Shown: positions 23,689 through 31,145 of the stretch, one piece after another
How positions within the stretch are numbered: position 1 is the stretch's first letter
Layout of the letters: each line of letters begins with the position of its first letter
Source of the DNA: an uncultured Oscillospiraceae bacterium
Lineage (GTDB): Bacteria; Bacillota; Clostridia; Oscillospirales; Oscillospiraceae
Direction of reading: 5' to 3'
DNA length: 64,000 nt
NCBI GenBank assembly: GCA_934573935.1
Contig: CAKTMO010000007.1
Location: 6,676-70,675 of the forward strand
The notes under the pieces: generated by a model
The model's input: the letters and a program-made list of their open reading frames with translations, nothing else
Database searches by the model: none
What the model was told of the DNA's origin: nothing
Position numbers and translations under genes: made by a program

Positions 23689-26640
23689 TCAGGCAAACAG
23701 ATAGCCGTATTTGTCACGAATGGTGACGATCAGCGTCTCCAGATCGGCGGGCAGGTCATTTTTGCCGCTCAAATCATAGTCCTTCGGCTCACCGAAGGTG
23801 CGCACGCGCACCTTGTTGCCGCCCAGGAACAGGACACCTGCGTTGTGGGAATCCACCATGTCCTCCGCGGTCTGGAACAGGGTGAACTTGTCGTGGCAGG
23901 GCTCGGAGGCGTAGGGGCAGAACTGGGTGCAGTTGCCGCACTCGTTGCACATCTTGTCCACGTGGACGATCTGATGCTTGCCGTCGGCCATGGCGATGGC
24001 CACGTTGGCGCGGTTGGGGCAGGAGTCCACGCAGTTCTCGCACACCGTCTGGCACTGCAGGCAGCGCTTGCCCTCCTGGCAGGGATACTCCGCCATCTTC
24101 AGGGTGCCCTTCTTGGCGGCGGCGTCCGCGATGGTGACGTAGGCCTGGGCGGGGATCTCGTAGGTGTGGGGCGCGCCGATGACTTCCGCGGCGAAAGCGG
24201 CGGCGTCCGCGATGCCCTCGACGACGGTGGCGGGGCCGCGGGTGGCGTCACCGGCGGCGTACACGCCCTCGATGTTGGTCTTGAAGGCGGGACGGCCCTT
24301 CTTGTCCAGCTGGATGCCGTTGGCGGCCATGAGGGCGTCGTCCACCTGCTCGCCCACGGCGGAGATCACCAGATCGCAGGGGATGTCGAAGAACTCACCG
24401 CTGCCCACGGGGCTGCGGCGGCCGGAGGCATCCGCCTCGCCCAGCACCATCTTTTCACACGTCAGCACGCCGTCGGCCTGCTTCACGGGAGCGGCCAGCT
24501 CGGCGAAGGTCACGCCGTCAGCCAGGGCCAGGGCCAGCTCATGCTCGTCGGCGGGCATGTACTTGCGGGTACGGCGATAGACTAGGGTCACGTTCTTGGC
24601 GCCGCTGCGCTTGGCAAGACGGGCCGCGTCCATGGCGGTGTTGCCGCCGCCGATGACGGCGATATTGCCTGCCACGGCGATGTTGCCTGCCTTCATGCCC
24701 TTCATCCACTGGATGGCACCGGCCACGTCACCGGCGATGTCCAGCTTGCCGGGCTTCCATGCGCCCACGGCGAACAGAATGTGGGTGTAACCCTGCTTTT
24801 TCAGCTCCTCCACAGAGGGAGCGGGGGCGCCGCACTTGACCTCGACGCCGTACTTCTCCATCATGGCGATGTCTTTGGCGATGGTCTCGTTGGCAATGCG
24901 GAAGCTGGGGATCACGTGACGAGGCACGCCGCCCAGTTCCTTTTCACGCTCGAAGATGGTCACGGCGATACCGGCGCGGGCCAGGAAGTTGGCGGCGGCG
25001 ATACCGGTGGGGCCGCCGCCGATGATGGCGGCCTTCTTGCCCGCCACCTTCTCAGTGGGACGGATGTTGGCCATGACGGCGCTGTAGCCGTTCTTGGCGG
25101 CCACCAGCTTGGCGTCGCGGATGTGGACGGACTCCTCGTAGAAGTTGCGGGAGCACTTGGTCTGGCAGCGGTGTGCGCAGATGGTGCCGGTCAGGAAGGG
25201 CAGGGGGTTCTTCTCACAGATCAGCTTCAGAGCCGGGCCGTACAAGCCCTTGTTCACCAGCTCCAGATACTCAGGAATGTCCTGAGCAATGGGGCAGCCG
25301 CCCTTGCAGGGTGCGCTGAAGCAGTCGATCCAGGGCACGTTCTTGTCGCTCTTGCGGCTGGGCAGGGGCTTGATGGGCTTCACGTGATGCACGTCAGTGT
25401 GGCTGGCGGTGGACATCTCGCAGATGGCCTGGGTATCAGTGCCGCAGAAGGGCTTGTAGGTCATGGGCTCCACCTTTTCCACCATCTGCAGCAGACGGTT
25501 GTAGCCGCCGGGCTTCAAAATGGTGGTGGCCACGGTGATGGGCCAGATGCCTGCGGCAAACAGCTTGTCGCAGTTGAAGTACTCCGCGCCGCCGGCGAAG
25601 GAGATACGCATCTTGCCCTTAAACTGGCGGGAGATACGGTGGCACATCTCAATGGTCAGGGGGAACAGGCTGCGGCCGGACATGTACATTTCGTCATTGG
25701 GCAGCTCGCCGCGGGTGGTGTCCACAGGGAAGGTGTTGCTGAGCTTCAGGCCGAACTCCAGCCCCTTGCTGTCGGCCAGGGCCTGTAGGCGCTCGAACAT
25801 AGGCACGGCGTCGGCCCACTGGAGATCCTCGTTGAAATGGTGCTCGTCAAACACGATGTAGTCGTAGCCCATGCTGTCCAGGGTGCGGCGCGCGGTCTCG
25901 TAGCCCAGAATGGTGGGGTTGCACTTGACGAAGGTGTGCAGGTGCTTCTCGGAGATCAGATAGCTGGCGATGCGCTCAATCTCATCGGGGGGGCAGCCGT
26001 GGAGGGTGGACACGGTGACGCTGCGGCTGACGCGGGGGTCAATGGCGTCGATATAGTCGCTCTCCTCGGGGAACAGCTCCTTCAGAACGGCCTTGCACTC
26101 GCCGAAGATGGCGGTCTTGGTAGCGTCCTTCATGCCCTCGATATAGGTGTTGACCTTCTCGCCCTTGATGCCCTCCAAATCGTAGCCTACGGACATATTG
26201 AACACGAAGCCGTTGGGATCGCCCAGACCGTAGACCTTGCTGAGCACCTTCAGGGCGCACCAGGCCTTGATATATTCGTCCATGGCCTGGGGCACGGTCA
26301 GCTCGGTGGACCATTCCTGATTATAGCCCTCGTCATTGGCCAGGATGCAGGGGCGGGGCACACAGGCGGCCAGATCGGCGCCGTCCATCTTCTGGACGGT
26401 CTTTACCTCGAAGAAGCGGGCGCCGGCCATGTAGGCGGCGATGATGTTCTGGGCCAGCTGGCTGTTGGGACCGGCGGCGGGGCCGAAGGGCGTTTCGATA
26501 CGCTCGCCAAAAATGGGCAGCGACTTGCCGGTGGCATGATATGCCTTGCGGACACCGAAGATCTCGCCGCAGTTGGCGTATTCGGTGACCACCCAGTTCA
26601 TCAGAGACTTAAAAGGGATGGGATACATTTTTTCAGACAT
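23689..26640 (-). CDS. ygfK: Putative selenate reductase subunit YgfK
   Basis: 983-residue multidomain flavo/iron-sulphur protein. Residues about 1-430 are a dihydropyrimidine-dehydrogenase-like TIM barrel (ETPFGPAAGPNSQLAQN, STLHGCPPDEIE). Next comes a GltD-like Cys motif (CKGGCPIAQDIPEYL), then an FAD/NAD domain with AIIGGGPTGIAAANFLARAG and a second Rossmann motif AVIGGGNTAMDAARLA. The C terminus has ferredoxin-type clusters (CLQCQTVCENCVDSC, CNECGNCTQFC). In enterobacteria ygfK belongs to the xdh-yge-ygf region and is tied to selenium-dependent molybdenum hydroxylases and anaerobic purine breakdown. The RBS AAGGAGG is retained although a transposase gene abuts it upstream. Confidence 0.92.
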   Translation of the reverse strand: MSEKMYPIPFKSLMNWVVTEYANCGEIFGVRKAYHATGKSLPIFGERIETPFGPAAGPNSQLAQNIIAAYMAGARFFEVKTVQKMDGADLAACVPRPCILANDEGYNQEWSTELTVPQAMDEYIKAWCALKVLSKVYGLGDPNGFVFNMSVGYDLEGIKGEKVNTYIEGMKDATKTAIFGECKAVLKELFPEESDYIDAIDPRVSRSVTVSTLHGCPPDEIERIASYLISEKHLHTFVKCNPTILGYETARRTLDSMGYDYIVFDEHHFNEDLQWADAVPMFERLQALADSKGLEFGLKLSNTFPVDTTRGELPNDEMYMSGRSLFPLTIEMCHRISRQFKGKMRISFAGGAEYFNCDKLFAAGIWPITVATTILKPGGYNRLLQMVEKVEPMTYKPFCGTDTQAICEMSTASHTDVHHVKPIKPLPSRKSDKNVPWIDCFSAPCKGGCPIAQDIPEYLELVNKGLYGPALKLICEKNPLPFLTGTICAHRCQTKCSRNFYEESVHIRDAKLVAAKNGYSAVMANIRPTEKVAGKKAAIIGGGPTGIAAANFLARAGIAVTIFEREKELGGVPRHVIPSFRIANETIAKDIAMMEKYGVEVKCGAPAPSVEELKKQGYTHILFAVGAWKPGKLDIAGDVAGAIQWMKGMKAGNIAVAGNIAVIGGGNTAMDAARLAKRSGAKNVTLVYRRTRKYMPADEHELALALADGVTFAELAAPVKQADGVLTCEKMVLGEADASGRRSPVGSGEFFDIPCDLVISAVGEQVDDALMAANGIQLDKKGRPAFKTNIEGVYAAGDATRGPATVVEGIADAAAFAAEVIGAPHTYEIPAQAYVTIADAAAKKGTLKMAEYPCQEGKRCLQCQTVCENCVDSCPNRANVAIAMADGKHQIVHVDKMCNECGNCTQFCPYASEPCHDKFTLFQTAEDMVDSHNAGVLFLGGNKVRVRTFGEPKDYDLSGKNDLPADLETLIVTIRDKYGYLFA

Positions 26641-26834
26641 GGGATGTCCTCCTTGTCATAGTTCAGAATAATACTCGTCCTCCGCCCAGTGGGCGGGATT
26701 ATTGTCGATGTATTGCCAGATGCGGAGATAATCTGCCTCGTTGCGGATGACGTGGTCGTAAAAGGATGTTTGCCATATGGACCAAATTCGCGTGTAACCA
26801 TTACCTTGATGGATCGAACGATATCCGAAAGTGT

Positions 26835-26862
26835 CGTAGGGCGGGGTGCCCTCACCCCGCCG
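26835..26862 (+). repeat. REP-like 28-nt palindrome, copy 1 (inside RAYT)
   Basis: Begins CGTAGGGCGGGGTGCCCTCA and ends CCCCGCCG; stem GGCGGGG/CCCCGCC. Identical to the copy at 47064-47091 and to the reverse complement of 27006-27033. Confidence 0.9.
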
Positions 26863-27005
26863 TCTGCGGCAGGTTCAATGGCAACGATCAAATGTACATG
26901 GTTGGGCATGATAACAAATGTATTTATTGAAACATTTGGGTATATATCATTCGTCCGAAAAATGTGCTTTTCAATCGTGCGCCCGATATCGGATAATTCT
27001 ACGCA

Positions 27006-27033
27006 CGGCGGGGTGAGGGCACCCCGCCCTACG
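27006..27033 (-). repeat. REP-like 28-nt palindrome, copy 2 (inside RAYT, inverted)
   Basis: Exact reverse complement of the palindrome at 26835-26862, so the transposase frame contains a divergent pair of REP units. Confidence 0.9.
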
Positions 27034-27152
27034 GATATGCGGCTTAATATTCTTTTGCGCTTATCGGTGCATATGGTCACAAAATACCAACCGTGGCTGT
27101 AATCGAAGCCTTTTAACCGCGGATGGCTCCGCTGCGGCAATATATCCACGTA

Positions 27153-28496
27153 TTAATAGGTTCTGTGATTCAAATCGCCCCATAGCTTCTTGGCGGCTTC
27201 CAGGATATGGGCGTTTTCGGCCTCTTCGTCGATGCCCACCAGCACGCGGTCCTGCATCAGCAGCTTGCCGGCGGCGATGGTGGTCTGGCACTGGCGGCCG
27301 GTCATGCCGAAGAGCATGTGACCGTCGATATTCTCGTCGGAGAAGGGGGTGAAGGGCTTGTAATCCATCACGATGATGTCCGCCGCCGCACCGGCCTTCA
27401 GCACGCCCAGCTGCTGGGGGAAGTACTTGGCGCCGATCTTGGCATTGTTCTTGAACAGCATGTCCGTGACCTCACACCAGCCCACGTTGGGCAGGCAGTT
27501 CTGGCTGCGCTGGGAGCACAGGGCCACCTTGATGGACTCCAGCATGTCGTTGGTATAGGCGTCGGTGCCCATGCCCAGCAGGATGCCCCGCTTGTACAGC
27601 TGGATCACAGGGCAGATGCCGATGGCGTTGCCCATGTTGGATTCGGGGTTATTCACCACCATGGTGTTGGTCTCCTTGATGATCTCCATCTCGGCGGTGT
27701 TCACGTGGATGCAGTGGCCCAGGATGGTCTTTTCGCCCAGAATGCCGTGGTCCTGCAGGCGCTGCACCGGACGGCGGCCGTAGTTCTGCAGGCTGTCGTA
27801 CACGTCGTTCATACCCTCGGAAACGTGGATATGATAGCCGGTGCGGCCGTTGTTGGCCTCCACCATCCGGTCAAAGGTCTTGTCGGAGATGGTGAACAGG
27901 GCATGGCCGCCGAACATGGCTGCCAGCATGGGATCGTTCTCCTTCTGGCAATAGGTGATGAAGTCGGCGTTCTCCTTGATGGCCTGCAGGCACTTCTCCT
28001 CGCCGTCGCGGTCGGACACCTCATAGCACAGGCAGGAGCGCAGGCCCAGACGGCGGCTCTCCTCGCTGATGGTGAACAGCGTGCCGGGGATCTCGCCATA
28101 GCTGGCGTGGTGGTCGAAGATGGTGGTGACGCCCTGCTTGATGCTGTCCATGTACAGGGCGGTGGCGCTGGCGCGGGTGCCGTCCATCATCAGGTGCCGG
28201 TCGATGGCCCACCAGGTGCCGTCCAGCACCTCATAGAAGTTGGTGGGGTTGTTGCCCACGATGCTCAGGCCCCGGGCCAGCGCGGAGTAGATGTGGGTGT
28301 GGGCGTTGATGAGCGCGGGCATGATCACGCCGCCCTTGGCGTCGATGATCTCCGCCTGGGGGTACTTGGCCCGCAGCGCGGCCTCTTCGCCCACTTCCAC
28401 GATGTTGGCCCCCTCATAAGCCACCGCACCGTGCTCGTAATAGCCCTTCCCCTCGCTGTCGCGGGTGATGAGTCTGCCATTGGTCACTAAAGTCAT
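27153..28496 (-). CDS. ssnA: Putative aminohydrolase SsnA
   Basis: 447-residue amidohydrolase-superfamily (chlorohydrolase/guanine-deaminase-like) enzyme from the ATG at 28496, 8 bases after an AGGAGGG; a frame extension further upstream is not used. Metal ligands are visible in NAHTHIYSAL (His-x-His), GYHIHVSEG, LGHCIHVN and MGTDAYTND (Asp). NNPESNMGNAIG and the C-terminal composite beta domain (AGAAADIIVMDYKPFTP) match SsnA. In E. coli ssnA adjoins ygfK, as it does here apart from the transposase. Probable role: deamination or ring hydrolysis in anaerobic purine degradation. Confidence 0.92.
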   Translation of the reverse strand: MTLVTNGRLITRDSEGKGYYEHGAVAYEGANIVEVGEEAALRAKYPQAEIIDAKGGVIMPALINAHTHIYSALARGLSIVGNNPTNFYEVLDGTWWAIDRHLMMDGTRASATALYMDSIKQGVTTIFDHHASYGEIPGTLFTISEESRRLGLRSCLCYEVSDRDGEEKCLQAIKENADFITYCQKENDPMLAAMFGGHALFTISDKTFDRMVEANNGRTGYHIHVSEGMNDVYDSLQNYGRRPVQRLQDHGILGEKTILGHCIHVNTAEMEIIKETNTMVVNNPESNMGNAIGICPVIQLYKRGILLGMGTDAYTNDMLESIKVALCSQRSQNCLPNVGWCEVTDMLFKNNAKIGAKYFPQQLGVLKAGAAADIIVMDYKPFTPFSDENIDGHMLFGMTGRQCQTTIAAGKLLMQDRVLVGIDEEAENAHILEAAKKLWGDLNHRTY

Positions 28497-28549
28497 ATGG
28501 TTTTCCCTCCTGTAAAAAAGTTCCAATCACCATCACTGCCGCCAAATGC

Positions 28550-28667
28550 AAAAAATGTTCCAAACTTCCAACGAAGTCTGAAACACTCAAGCCATGGCGC
28601 CGAGTGATAGTTGCAGCCCGTGCGCGAAGCACTTCCTTACAGCTACCAATCTTGGATTGTTACCTCT
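28550..28667 (-). promoter_or_regulatory. Structured 5' leader of ssnA with internal terminator (candidate riboswitch)
   Basis: About 160 nt separate the ssnA promoter from its RBS. Read on the minus strand the leader folds into several short hairpins (for example GTGC-TTCG-CGCAC and ACTC-GGCGCCATGGCTT-GAGT). It then has a terminator-like stem CAGACTTC/GAAGTTTG (28580-28561) followed by GAACATTTTTT. A long structured leader ending in a terminator before the RBS is the layout of a transcriptional riboswitch. The ligand is unknown; purine-related metabolites are the obvious candidates. Confidence 0.55.
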
Positions 28668-28696
28668 ATTTTACTCGAAATCGCCGCCGTATGCAA
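28668..28696 (-). promoter_or_regulatory. ssnA promoter
   Basis: Minus strand: TTGCAT (28696-28691), 17-nt spacer, TAAAAT (28673-28668). Confidence 0.65.
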
Positions 28697-28763
28697 GTCC
28701 CAATTGTGACCTTTGCATGAAAATTCAACAGTTTTTTTCGGCATCCTGTTGGCAAATTGTGTA

Positions 28764-28792
28764 TTGACGCAGAATACCTTGTGTGATATATT
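28764..28792 (+). promoter_or_regulatory. Promoter of the SGNH hydrolase gene
   Basis: TTGACG (28764-28769), 17-nt spacer ending TGA (extended -10), TATATT (28787-28792), 28 bases before the start codon. It is divergent from the ssnA promoter. Confidence 0.75.
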
Positions 28793-28820
28793 AGGTAAAA
28801 ACAGCAAGGAGGTACGCATC

Positions 28821-29501
28821 ATGCGCAAGGTATATATTTACGGCGATTCACTGCTGAAGGCCACTGTGCCGGATCAGGAGATGAAGTATCATTTTCATCT
28901 GCCGGAGATCATGGAGCGCTACCCCACCGATCGCGTGCAGGTGACCAACCGCGCCAAAATGGGCGCCACCGTGTCAAAGGGCCTGTCTCTGGTGGAGCAT
29001 GACGCCCAGCGGGGGCTGGACGCCGACTACGCCTTGATCTGCTATGGCGGCAACGACAGCGACTATGACTGGAGCGCCATCGCCGCCGATCCCGCTGCCG
29101 ACCACCAGCCCCATACCCAGCGCCAGACCTTCCGCCAGACGCTGGAGAAGATCCTGACCCTGCTGCGCCAGCAGGGAGTGCAGCCGGTGCTGATGAGCCT
29201 GCCGCCCATCGATCCCCGCCGGTATTTGAGCTTTATCTGCCGCGGTGGTCTGGACCGCGGCGCCATTATGCGCTGGCTGGGGGACGAGGATATGATCTAC
29301 CGCCATCAGGAGCTGTACAGCGACACCGTGACGGAGCTGGCCTACGCCAGCAATGTGCCACTGATCCATGTGCGCCAGGCGTTTCTGGCCGACCATCATA
29401 TGAACGACCTCCTCTCCGCCGACGGCATCCATATGACCATGCAGGGCTACGGAAAGCTCTTCGACACGCTGGCCGACTGGTTGCGGCCCCAATTGGATTA
29501 A
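28821..29501 (+). CDS. SGNH/GDSL-type esterase/hydrolase
   Basis: 226 residues from the ATG at 28821 (AAGGAGG at 28806-28812); a longer frame upstream overlaps the promoter and is rejected. It carries SGNH block I (YIYGDSLLK, nucleophile Ser), block III (CYGGNDSDYD) and block V (SADGIHMTMQGY, catalytic Asp and His). There is no signal peptide, so it acts in the cytosol, probably as a carbohydrate or lipid acyl-esterase. It is a single-gene unit with its own promoter and terminator. Confidence 0.88.
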   Translation: MRKVYIYGDSLLKATVPDQEMKYHFHLPEIMERYPTDRVQVTNRAKMGATVSKGLSLVEHDAQRGLDADYALICYGGNDSDYDWSAIAADPAADHQPHTQRQTFRQTLEKILTLLRQQGVQPVLMSLPPIDPRRYLSFICRGGLDRGAIMRWLGDEDMIYRHQELYSDTVTELAYASNVPLIHVRQAFLADHHMNDLLSADGIHMTMQGYGKLFDTLADWLRPQLD

Positions 29502-29504
29502 AAG

Positions 29505-29536
29505 ACGTTCGCCGCCCGTTTTCGGGCGGCGAATGT
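29505..29536 (+). terminator. Terminator after SGNH hydrolase
   Basis: Stem TTCGCCGCCCG / CGGGCGGCGAA with TTTT in the loop, followed by TGTTTTGG. Confidence 0.75.
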
Positions 29537-29552
29537 TTTGGAAAAACCAGAA

Positions 29553-29576
29553 CCCCCGCCGTGGATATGGCGGGGG
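29553..29576 (-). terminator. Probable thiT terminator
   Basis: Stem CCCCCGCC / GGCGGGGG. On the minus strand it is followed by TTCTGGTTTTTCC. Confidence 0.6.
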
Positions 29577-29655
29577 TCCTGGCCGGTCCGCGGCAGGGGA
29601 GAAGTCGCCGCAGACCCCAGAGAGTATACGAAAGGGGGAGAGAAGAAAAGCAGAT

Positions 29656-30270
29656 TCAGCGCTCAGGATCCCACTTGGAAGAGGAAGACTCCTTATCCGT
29701 TTTGTCCGCCGCGGAGGCGCGGGGCAGATCCTCGCCGGTAAGATACTTCTTCAGCGGCTTATAGGCCACGGCGAAGACCACCAGCGTGATGGCGATGTTG
29801 GGCAGCATGTAGGCAAGGTTGTACAGCAGGGAGTAGAACCAGGGGGATTTCATGGTCATGCCGAAGAACACATCGGGCATGTAGGCGGCCCAGATGGTGG
29901 CGCCCACCACATAGTGGACCAGGAAACGGGCGAAACCGGCGATCAGCGTACCGGTGAAGATGCCGCCCTTCTTGTGGGCCATCAGACCGGCAAAGCCCAG
30001 CACCGTAAAGGCCAGCAGATAGTCGCCGATGATGGACTGCCAGCCGATGGCGAAGCCGCCGTCAAACACGAACTGCAGCACGCCGAAAACAAAGCCGCTC
30101 AGCAGGCCGGGCCCAAGGCCCCACCGCACGGCATACAGCACCAGCGGCACCATGGACAGCACGATGCTGCCGCCCCAGGGCATCTCCCACAGCTTGATAA
30201 AGCTGAGGATCTGGGCCACCGCCACCAGAACAGCGCCTTCACACAGGGCGCGAAGCTTCAGATGATTCAT
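29656..30270 (-). CDS. thiT: ECF thiamine transporter substrate-binding component ThiT
   Basis: 204-residue S component of an energy-coupling-factor importer. Six hydrophobic segments with the thiamine-site motifs of the family: WEMPWGGSIVLSMVPL near the N terminus, GFAIGWQSIIGDYLLAF, and FARFLVHYVVGATIWAAYMP. The C terminus has an extra hydrophilic tail of about 30 residues (GEDLPRASAADKTDKESSSS). The ECF energising module is encoded elsewhere. Expression is controlled by a TPP riboswitch 100 bases upstream, which supports the substrate assignment. Confidence 0.95.
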   Translation of the reverse strand: MNHLKLRALCEGAVLVAVAQILSFIKLWEMPWGGSIVLSMVPLVLYAVRWGLGPGLLSGFVFGVLQFVFDGGFAIGWQSIIGDYLLAFTVLGFAGLMAHKKGGIFTGTLIAGFARFLVHYVVGATIWAAYMPDVFFGMTMKSPWFYSLLYNLAYMLPNIAITLVVFAVAYKPLKKYLTGEDLPRASAADKTDKESSSSKWDPER

Positions 30271-30327
30271 TTGATATACCTCCTAAGAAAACATATCCCG
30301 ACCGCCGCGGCCCTTCTCAAAAAGAAA

Positions 30328-30355
30328 CACCGCATTGCGGCGATGCAATGCGGTG
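30328..30355 (-). terminator. Riboswitch-controlled terminator of thiT
   Basis: Stem CACCGCATTGC / GCAATGCGGTG, followed on the minus strand by TTTCTTTTT. It lies between the TPP aptamer and the thiT start. Confidence 0.85.
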
Positions 30356-30377
30356 AAAAACACTTCACTATGACCAC

Positions 30378-30465
30378 ATTCCTACGCCGGCATTATCCGG
30401 ATCAGGTTCGAGGGATCACAGCGGCGATACGCTGTATCTCAGCCGGCTTGCACCAGCACCCCTTG
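30378..30465 (-). ncRNA. TPP (THI-element) riboswitch
   Basis: Minus strand: GGGGTGCTGG at the 5' side, the conserved GCTGAGATACAG, then CCTCGAACCTGATCCGG and the closing GCCGGCGTAGGAA. These are all landmarks of the thiamine-pyrophosphate aptamer. Binding of TPP should favour the downstream terminator and shut off thiT. Confidence 0.96.
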
Positions 30466-30525
30466 GATTGTAGGGTCATCATACCACACAGGTAGGTGTT
30501 TGTCAAGATGCCGTTACGACAATTT

Positions 30526-31122
30526 TTACGCCTGATCCAGCGCACCGGAGGCCTCCAGCATGGCGAAGCGGTCCAGGGCGATGTAGCCGGCGGCAAAGAT
30601 CACGTACAGCCCTGCCAGCGCCAGCAGCGGCTTCAGGGCATTGGCCCAAACCGGCTCGCTGTAGATCACCTGGCCGCCGTCCGTGACCACCTGCGCCGCC
30701 AGCATTTCGCGGTGCAGCGTATACACGGTGCCGTCCGCGGCGGTAAAGCTGCGGCGCTGGGTTTTCAGCTCCTTGTACACCGCGCCGTCCGCATCCTCCT
30801 GCTGGTCGATGGGACTGCCCTGCAGGTCCAGAGTGATAACGGTCTTGCCGGTGGACAGCACCAGCTGTCCGTCCCGCACGGTGAAGACGAAGCTTTTGTT
30901 CGCCCGAGGCTTGATGGTGTCCACCTTCTGCCCCGCCTCGTATACCTCGATGCTGTTGCCGCGGCCCAGATACAGCCGTCCTGTGTCGTCCGCCGCCACA
31001 CCGCTGTAGGACAGCGCCATGGCGCCTGTCATCATGGCAATGATGGACACGACGCAGATCAGTGCCGCGGGGATCGCCAGCGCCCGCATCAGGCGGCGGT
31101 ATTTCGGTTCCAATAGTTTCAT
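30526..31122 (-). CDS. Hypothetical membrane protein with extracytoplasmic beta-rich domain
   Basis: 198 residues from the ATG at 31122, preceded by GAGGAAG. A basic N terminus (KLLEPKYRRLMR) leads into a first membrane helix (about 13-36, LAIPAALICVVSIIAMMTGA). A ~110-residue domain with short beta repeats follows (TGRLYLGRGNSIEVYEAG, DGTVYTLHREM, GGQVIYSEPVW), then a second helix (LLALAGLYVIFAAGYIAL). The repeats look like half of a beta-propeller. No family is recognised. It begins 23 bases after the cardiolipin synthase stop on the same strand, so it is likely cotranscribed with it. Confidence 0.7.
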   Translation of the reverse strand: MKLLEPKYRRLMRALAIPAALICVVSIIAMMTGAMALSYSGVAADDTGRLYLGRGNSIEVYEAGQKVDTIKPRANKSFVFTVRDGQLVLSTGKTVITLDLQGSPIDQQEDADGAVYKELKTQRRSFTAADGTVYTLHREMLAAQVVTDGGQVIYSEPVWANALKPLLALAGLYVIFAAGYIALDRFAMLEASGALDQA

Positions 31123-31145
31123 ACGATCTTCCTCATTTTCCGCAG

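Larger units (their letters stand above)
26656..27149 (-). pseudogene. REP-associated tyrosine transposase (RAYT, IS200-like), frameshifted
   Basis: HUH Y1 transposase of the RAYT type: GFDYSHGWYFVTICTDKRK near the start and the metal-binding motif IMPNHVHLIV. From about 26788 the expected C terminus (IWQTSFYDHVIRNEADYL ... HWAEDEYYSEL, ending at 26656) is in another frame, so one indel separates it from the first two thirds. The GTG start is 3 bases after the ssnA stop and the end is 15 bases before ygfK. Two inverted, identical 28-nt palindromes (27006-27033 and 26835-26862) lie inside the frame and are translated as VGRGALTPP and GGVRAPRPT. Probably inactive unless the frameshift is recoded. 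Confidence 0.85.
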
